Shown piece by piece: positions 61,223 to 64,000 of a stretch of DNA of 64,000 bases; position 1 is the stretch's first letter; every line of letters begins with the position of its first letter. This DNA is from Aquihabitans sp. G128 (GTDB lineage Bacteria; Actinomycetota; Acidimicrobiia; Acidimicrobiales; Iamiaceae). Where the stretch lies: contig NZ_CP077604.1 in the NCBI RefSeq assembly GCF_019048865.1, forward strand, positions 2,356,001 through 2,420,000. Direction: 5' to 3'. The position numbers were made by a program, and so were the translations under genes. The notes under the pieces are model-generated. The model was not told where the DNA came from. It saw only the letters and a program-made list of their open reading frames with translations, and ran no database searches.

Positions 61223-62341
61223 TCAGTCGGCCAGGAGGTCGGCGGCGAGGGAGGCGATGGCGGTGTCGCGGCGGTTCTGGCGGATGAGGTGCTGGTCGAG
61301 GGCGGCCGTGACGTAGCCCACGCTGAGGCCGGAGTCGGGGTCGGCGAAGGCCAGCTGGCCGCCGGCGCCGTTGTGGCCGAACGAGCGGGGCGAGGCGGTG
61401 CGGCCGAAGCCGCGCTGGTGGGCGTGGCCGTCGTCGCCGGCCACCACCAGGCCCAGCGTCCGGTTGGCCGGGACGCCGTACAGGTCCGGCAGCGAGTTGC
61501 GGACGTTGCCGGTGCCGTCGGCCCGCATCTCCTCGGACCAGAAGCCGGCCGGGTCGTGCAGGAACGCCTGGTAGAGCATCGCCAGGTCGGCGGCGCGCAT
61601 GACGCCACCGCCGCCGGGCACGCCGAGCTCCTGCGCGGCCGGGTCGTTCAGGGTGAGCAGGGCGCCGAGGGCGACGTCGGGCGGGATGAGGGCGGCGATG
61701 TCGATCTCGAAGCCGAACGCCTCCTTCATCTCCGCCGGGGTGGGCGGCGCGCCGACGCCGACGGTCTCCACGATCCCGGCCCGGCCGTCGGGCTTGATGC
61801 CCAGCAGGCGGGGCAGGCCGAGCGGGTCGGTGACCAGCTGCTGGATGGCGTCGGTGTGGTCGAGGCCGGTGACCTCCGCCAGGATCTCGCCCAGCACCCA
61901 GTGGCCCGCAGTGGGGTGGTACATGAAGGTCTCGCCGGGCACCAGGGTCAGGCGCCACTTGGCGAACGCCTCCAGGCGGCTCTCGCGCGTGTCCCACTTC
62001 GGCGGGCCGAGCGGGGCGTAGGGGAAGCCGCCGGTGTGCAGCAGCACCTGCTCGACGGTCACCACCTGCTTGCCGTTGGTGGTGAACGACGGGAGGTACT
62101 CGGCCACCGGCGCGTCGATGGACACGTCGCCCCGGTCGATCAGCTGCCAGAACGCGGCGGCCACCAAGCCCTTGGTGGCGCTGAAGACGATGAACCGGCT
62201 GTCGTCCGGCGCGCCGAAGGTGGCGTCCACCACCAGCTTCGAGTCCTGGGCCACCGCGATCTGCACGGCAGGCGACAGGCCCTCGTCGACCTCTTGGCGG
62301 ACCCGGGCGAGGAGGCGTTCGATCTTGGCGTCGTCGATCAC
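61223..62341 (-). CDS. Serine hydrolase, beta-lactamase/EstB family (second copy)
   Basis: 372 residues from GTG 62341, 7 nt after TACGGT. S54-A-T-K57 in VFSATKG, Tyr141 in FMYHPTAGHW, and FGHNGAGGQL (the third motif). It is only distantly related to the 53466 gene. No signal peptide, so a cytoplasmic esterase is likely. A TTGACC palindrome lies about 35 bp upstream of the start. Confidence 0.88.
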   Translation of the reverse strand: MIDDAKIERLLARVRQEVDEGLSPAVQIAVAQDSKLVVDATFGAPDDSRFIVFSATKGLVAAAFWQLIDRGDVSIDAPVAEYLPSFTTNGKQVVTVEQVLLHTGGFPYAPLGPPKWDTRESRLEAFAKWRLTLVPGETFMYHPTAGHWVLGEILAEVTGLDHTDAIQQLVTDPLGLPRLLGIKPDGRAGIVETVGVGAPPTPAEMKEAFGFEIDIAALIPPDVALGALLTLNDPAAQELGVPGGGGVMRAADLAMLYQAFLHDPAGFWSEEMRADGTGNVRNSLPDLYGVPANRTLGLVVAGDDGHAHQRGFGRTASPRSFGHNGAGGQLAFADPDSGLSVGYVTAALDQHLIRQNRRDTAIASLAADLLAD

Positions 62342-62374
62342 GGCGCCGACCGTACGCCGCTCGGCGCCGCTCCG

Positions 62375-62392
62375 CTTGACCCCCGGGTCAAG
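62375..62392. promoter_or_regulatory. CTTGACC/GGTCAAG palindrome
   Basis: Perfect 7-bp arms (62375-62381, 62386-62392) with a four-base loop between two leftward genes. It can be the terminator of the peptidase gene (stop 62402) or an operator for the hydrolase gene starting at 62341. Confidence 0.45.
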
Positions 62393-62401
62393 GGCGACGG
62401 G

Positions 62402-63910
62402 TCAGCTGCTGGCCTTGACCTCGCCGCAGGTGTCGGCCCCGCGGACCACGCCGGCCCGGAACGCCTTGACCCGCTCGAAGCCCGGGCCCTGGCGCTCGCG
62501 GTCGGAGTCGGTGCGGAAGGTGAGCAGCACCGTGACCGCCTCGTCGAGGTCGCCGGGCGAGAGGATCAGGCCGAACGGCAGCTCCTCGCCCTGGTTGGTC
62601 TCGGCGGTCGGCAGCAGGGCCCCGGCCCAGGCGCCGGTGTAGCAGTCGGCCTGGAGGGTGGCGGTGCGCTCGCTGTCGGGCTGGCTGCCGAGCTCGTCTT
62701 CGACGGCGAGGCCGTACTGGGTGCCGAACAGCGCGCCCACGGCGAAGTCCCCGAGCTTGTACGCCTCGGGCAGGGTCTCCTCGGCGTCGAAGCCCACGTA
62801 GTGGTCCGGCACGCAGTAGAAGAGCCGGAACTGGTCGACGGTCTCGCCGTTGCAGCTCGGCGGGTCGCTCGGCGAGAACGCCTTGGCGGCCTTCAGCGGG
62901 GTCCAGTCCTTGCCGTCGCTGATCTTGGGGAACTCGTCCTTCCAGTACAGCTCCAGCGACTCGAAGGCCAGGGTGTCGATGCCCTCGACCTCGTTGCCGT
63001 CGCTGTCGGTGCTGGCGCTGAACGGCAGGTTGCCGGCGTTGTCGAGGTCGTCCTGGGTGGTGAAGGGGAACTGGTACGGAGCGGGGTCGCCGTCGGTGTA
63101 CTCGGCGCAGCGCGAGGCGCTCTCCTCGAAGCCGTCCTGGAAGGCGCCCACCCGGTCGAAGCCGGAGCCGTGGGCGTTCGGGTCGTCGGCCTTCGAGCCC
63201 GGGGCGTCGCGCAGCGAGAGGATGCCGGCGAGGGCGTTGTCGAGGTCCTCGGTGGTGACCGAGAAGCGGCCCTCGCCGTCGCTCACGTGCTTGACCCAGG
63301 CGCCGGCGAAGCAGTCGGCCTGGAGCTCGAGGACCACGGTGGGCTCCTCGATCTTGGCCCGGGCCTGGATGGCGTGGCCCCACTCGTGGGCCAGCACCAC
63401 GGCGATGGTGAAGTCGCCGAACTGCTTCGACAGGTCGGGGAACAGGCCCTCCTGGTCCCACGCGACGGCATCGTCGGTGGGGCAGTAGTAGGCGTTGTAG
63501 AGCACCTGGTCGAGGTCGGGCGGCGAGCACGGCAGCGTCTTCGGGTCCGAGCTCGAGTCGACGGCGAAGAAGCCGCCGGAGACGGGCTGGTACTCGTCGC
63601 CGTCGAACACCTTCGGGAACTCGGTGCCCCAGAAGTCCTGCAGGTCGGCGATGGCGTTGACCGCCACCTTGTTCAGCTCGGAGCCGTCGTCGTTGGCGAC
63701 GTCGATGTCGGTGGGCGGCGGCGTGGTGGTGGTGGGCGCGGCCTCCGTGGTGGGCGTGATGTCGGAGCCGATGACGCCGCCGTCGCCCTTGCCGCCGGTC
63801 TTGGGCGCGCCGCCGTCGCTGGAGACGTCGACGCCGCACGACGCGAGCAGCGCGGCGATGGCCACGACGACGATCGCGGTGCGACGACGGAGGGAGGGGG
63901 TGGCTTCCAC
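62402..63910 (-). CDS. Secreted zinc metallopeptidase lipoprotein with dead second domain
   Basis: 502 residues from GTG 63910 (AGGAG 5 nt upstream); GTG 63916 is too close to the ribosome site. Lipobox LLASCGVD, a Thr/Pro linker, then a neutral zinc metallopeptidase (YpfJ-like) domain with VLAHEWGHAIQ and E195 in ELQADCFAGAW. The C-terminal half repeats the fold: FWGTEFPKVFDG recurs as YWKDEFPKISDG and LQADCFAGAW as LQADCYTGAW, but HEWGH is replaced by FGTQYGL. The protein is therefore a tandem duplication with one catalytic copy. Substrate unknown. Confidence 0.9.
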   Translation of the reverse strand: MEATPSLRRRTAIVVVAIAALLASCGVDVSSDGGAPKTGGKGDGGVIGSDITPTTEAAPTTTTPPPTDIDVANDDGSELNKVAVNAIADLQDFWGTEFPKVFDGDEYQPVSGGFFAVDSSSDPKTLPCSPPDLDQVLYNAYYCPTDDAVAWDQEGLFPDLSKQFGDFTIAVVLAHEWGHAIQARAKIEEPTVVLELQADCFAGAWVKHVSDGEGRFSVTTEDLDNALAGILSLRDAPGSKADDPNAHGSGFDRVGAFQDGFEESASRCAEYTDGDPAPYQFPFTTQDDLDNAGNLPFSASTDSDGNEVEGIDTLAFESLELYWKDEFPKISDGKDWTPLKAAKAFSPSDPPSCNGETVDQFRLFYCVPDHYVGFDAEETLPEAYKLGDFAVGALFGTQYGLAVEDELGSQPDSERTATLQADCYTGAWAGALLPTAETNQGEELPFGLILSPGDLDEAVTVLLTFRTDSDRERQGPGFERVKAFRAGVVRGADTCGEVKASS

Positions 63911-64000
63911 GTGCACTCCTACAGGGCCCGACCAGCAAGGGGAGGTCCGTAGTTCACCACGTCCGGCGACCTGGGTCGCGCCCGGACGGGCGATCGGTGC

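Noticed and set aside
53466..62341. The two beta-lactamase-fold proteins as antibiotic-resistance enzymes
   Set aside because: SxxK is present, but both lack a KTG box and a signal peptide, as in esterases of the EstB type.

Overview
ORGANISM. The window is about 70% GC with strongly GC-biased third codon positions, many GTG starts and 4-bp GTGA/ATGA overlaps between consecutive genes. Mycofactocin biosynthesis genes, an NDMA-dependent alcohol dehydrogenase, an F420-type LLM oxidoreductase, a fused isobutyryl-CoA mutase (IcmF), a DUF222/HNH protein and DtxR/IdeR-like iron boxes point to a chromosomal segment of a high-GC actinomycete. The gene mix and divergence suggest the Acidimicrobiia (Iamia-like lineages), but this is inference and was not tested by a database search. 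LAYOUT. 1-8.8 kb: a truncated MarR regulator divergent from icmF, then a zinc-binding acidic protein, an LLM oxidoreductase, an M50 rhomboid-independent site-2 protease with CBS domains, a crotonase, a secreted lipase and a 2OG-Fe(II) oxygenase. 8.8-15.1 kb: a VWA membrane protein, a small membrane protein, a zinc-ribbon protein and the secreted DUF1501/DUF1800 pair; four of these five reading frames are broken by one- or two-base shifts. 15.1-21.9 kb: formylglycine sulfatase, an anti-sigma-type ATPase with a partner, prmA, a PknB-type kinase, and a TlpA/DsbB disulfide pair. 22.0-29.7 kb: a flippase/kinase-like membrane protein, a second 2OG oxygenase, a flavoprotein, a quinone oxidoreductase and a 14-TM MFS exporter. 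29.7-38.5 kb: a seven-gene leftward iron/siderophore operon (two FecCD permeases, FecE ATPase, a heterodimeric exporter-type ABC pair, two lipoprotein binding proteins). 38.5-46.1 kb: the mycofactocin locus mftR / mftABCDE-SDR-mftF followed by an NDMA-dependent alcohol dehydrogenase. 46.1-48.6 kb: MoxR ATPase, VWA protein and a small protein. 48.6-51.5 kb: thiolase, tRNA-Arg(CCT), DUF222/HNH nuclease. 51.6-64 kb: D-aminoacylase-like amidohydrolase, two beta-lactamase-fold esterases, a TetR-GH1 pair, PadR, a secreted PHB-depolymerase-like esterase, a DEAD-type helicase, a Cys-His-Asp protein and a duplicated zinc metallopeptidase. HOW IT WORKS TOGETHER. The mycofactocin genes make a ribosomal-peptide redox cofactor used by the neighbouring NDMA-dependent alcohol dehydrogenase and SDR. 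The iron operon couples a classical binding-protein importer to an exporter-fold ABC heterodimer whose two nucleotide sites have degenerated in a complementary way. Most transcription units start with a TAnnnT hexamer only 6-8 nt before the start codon and no Shine-Dalgarno sequence, which indicates leaderless transcription. About ten apparent indels, mostly in G/C homopolymers, interrupt otherwise normal genes, which looks more like residual consensus error than wholesale decay. No gene-free stretch exceeds about 180 bases (longest: 6711-6888). No rRNA, CRISPR array, insertion sequence or integrase was seen.
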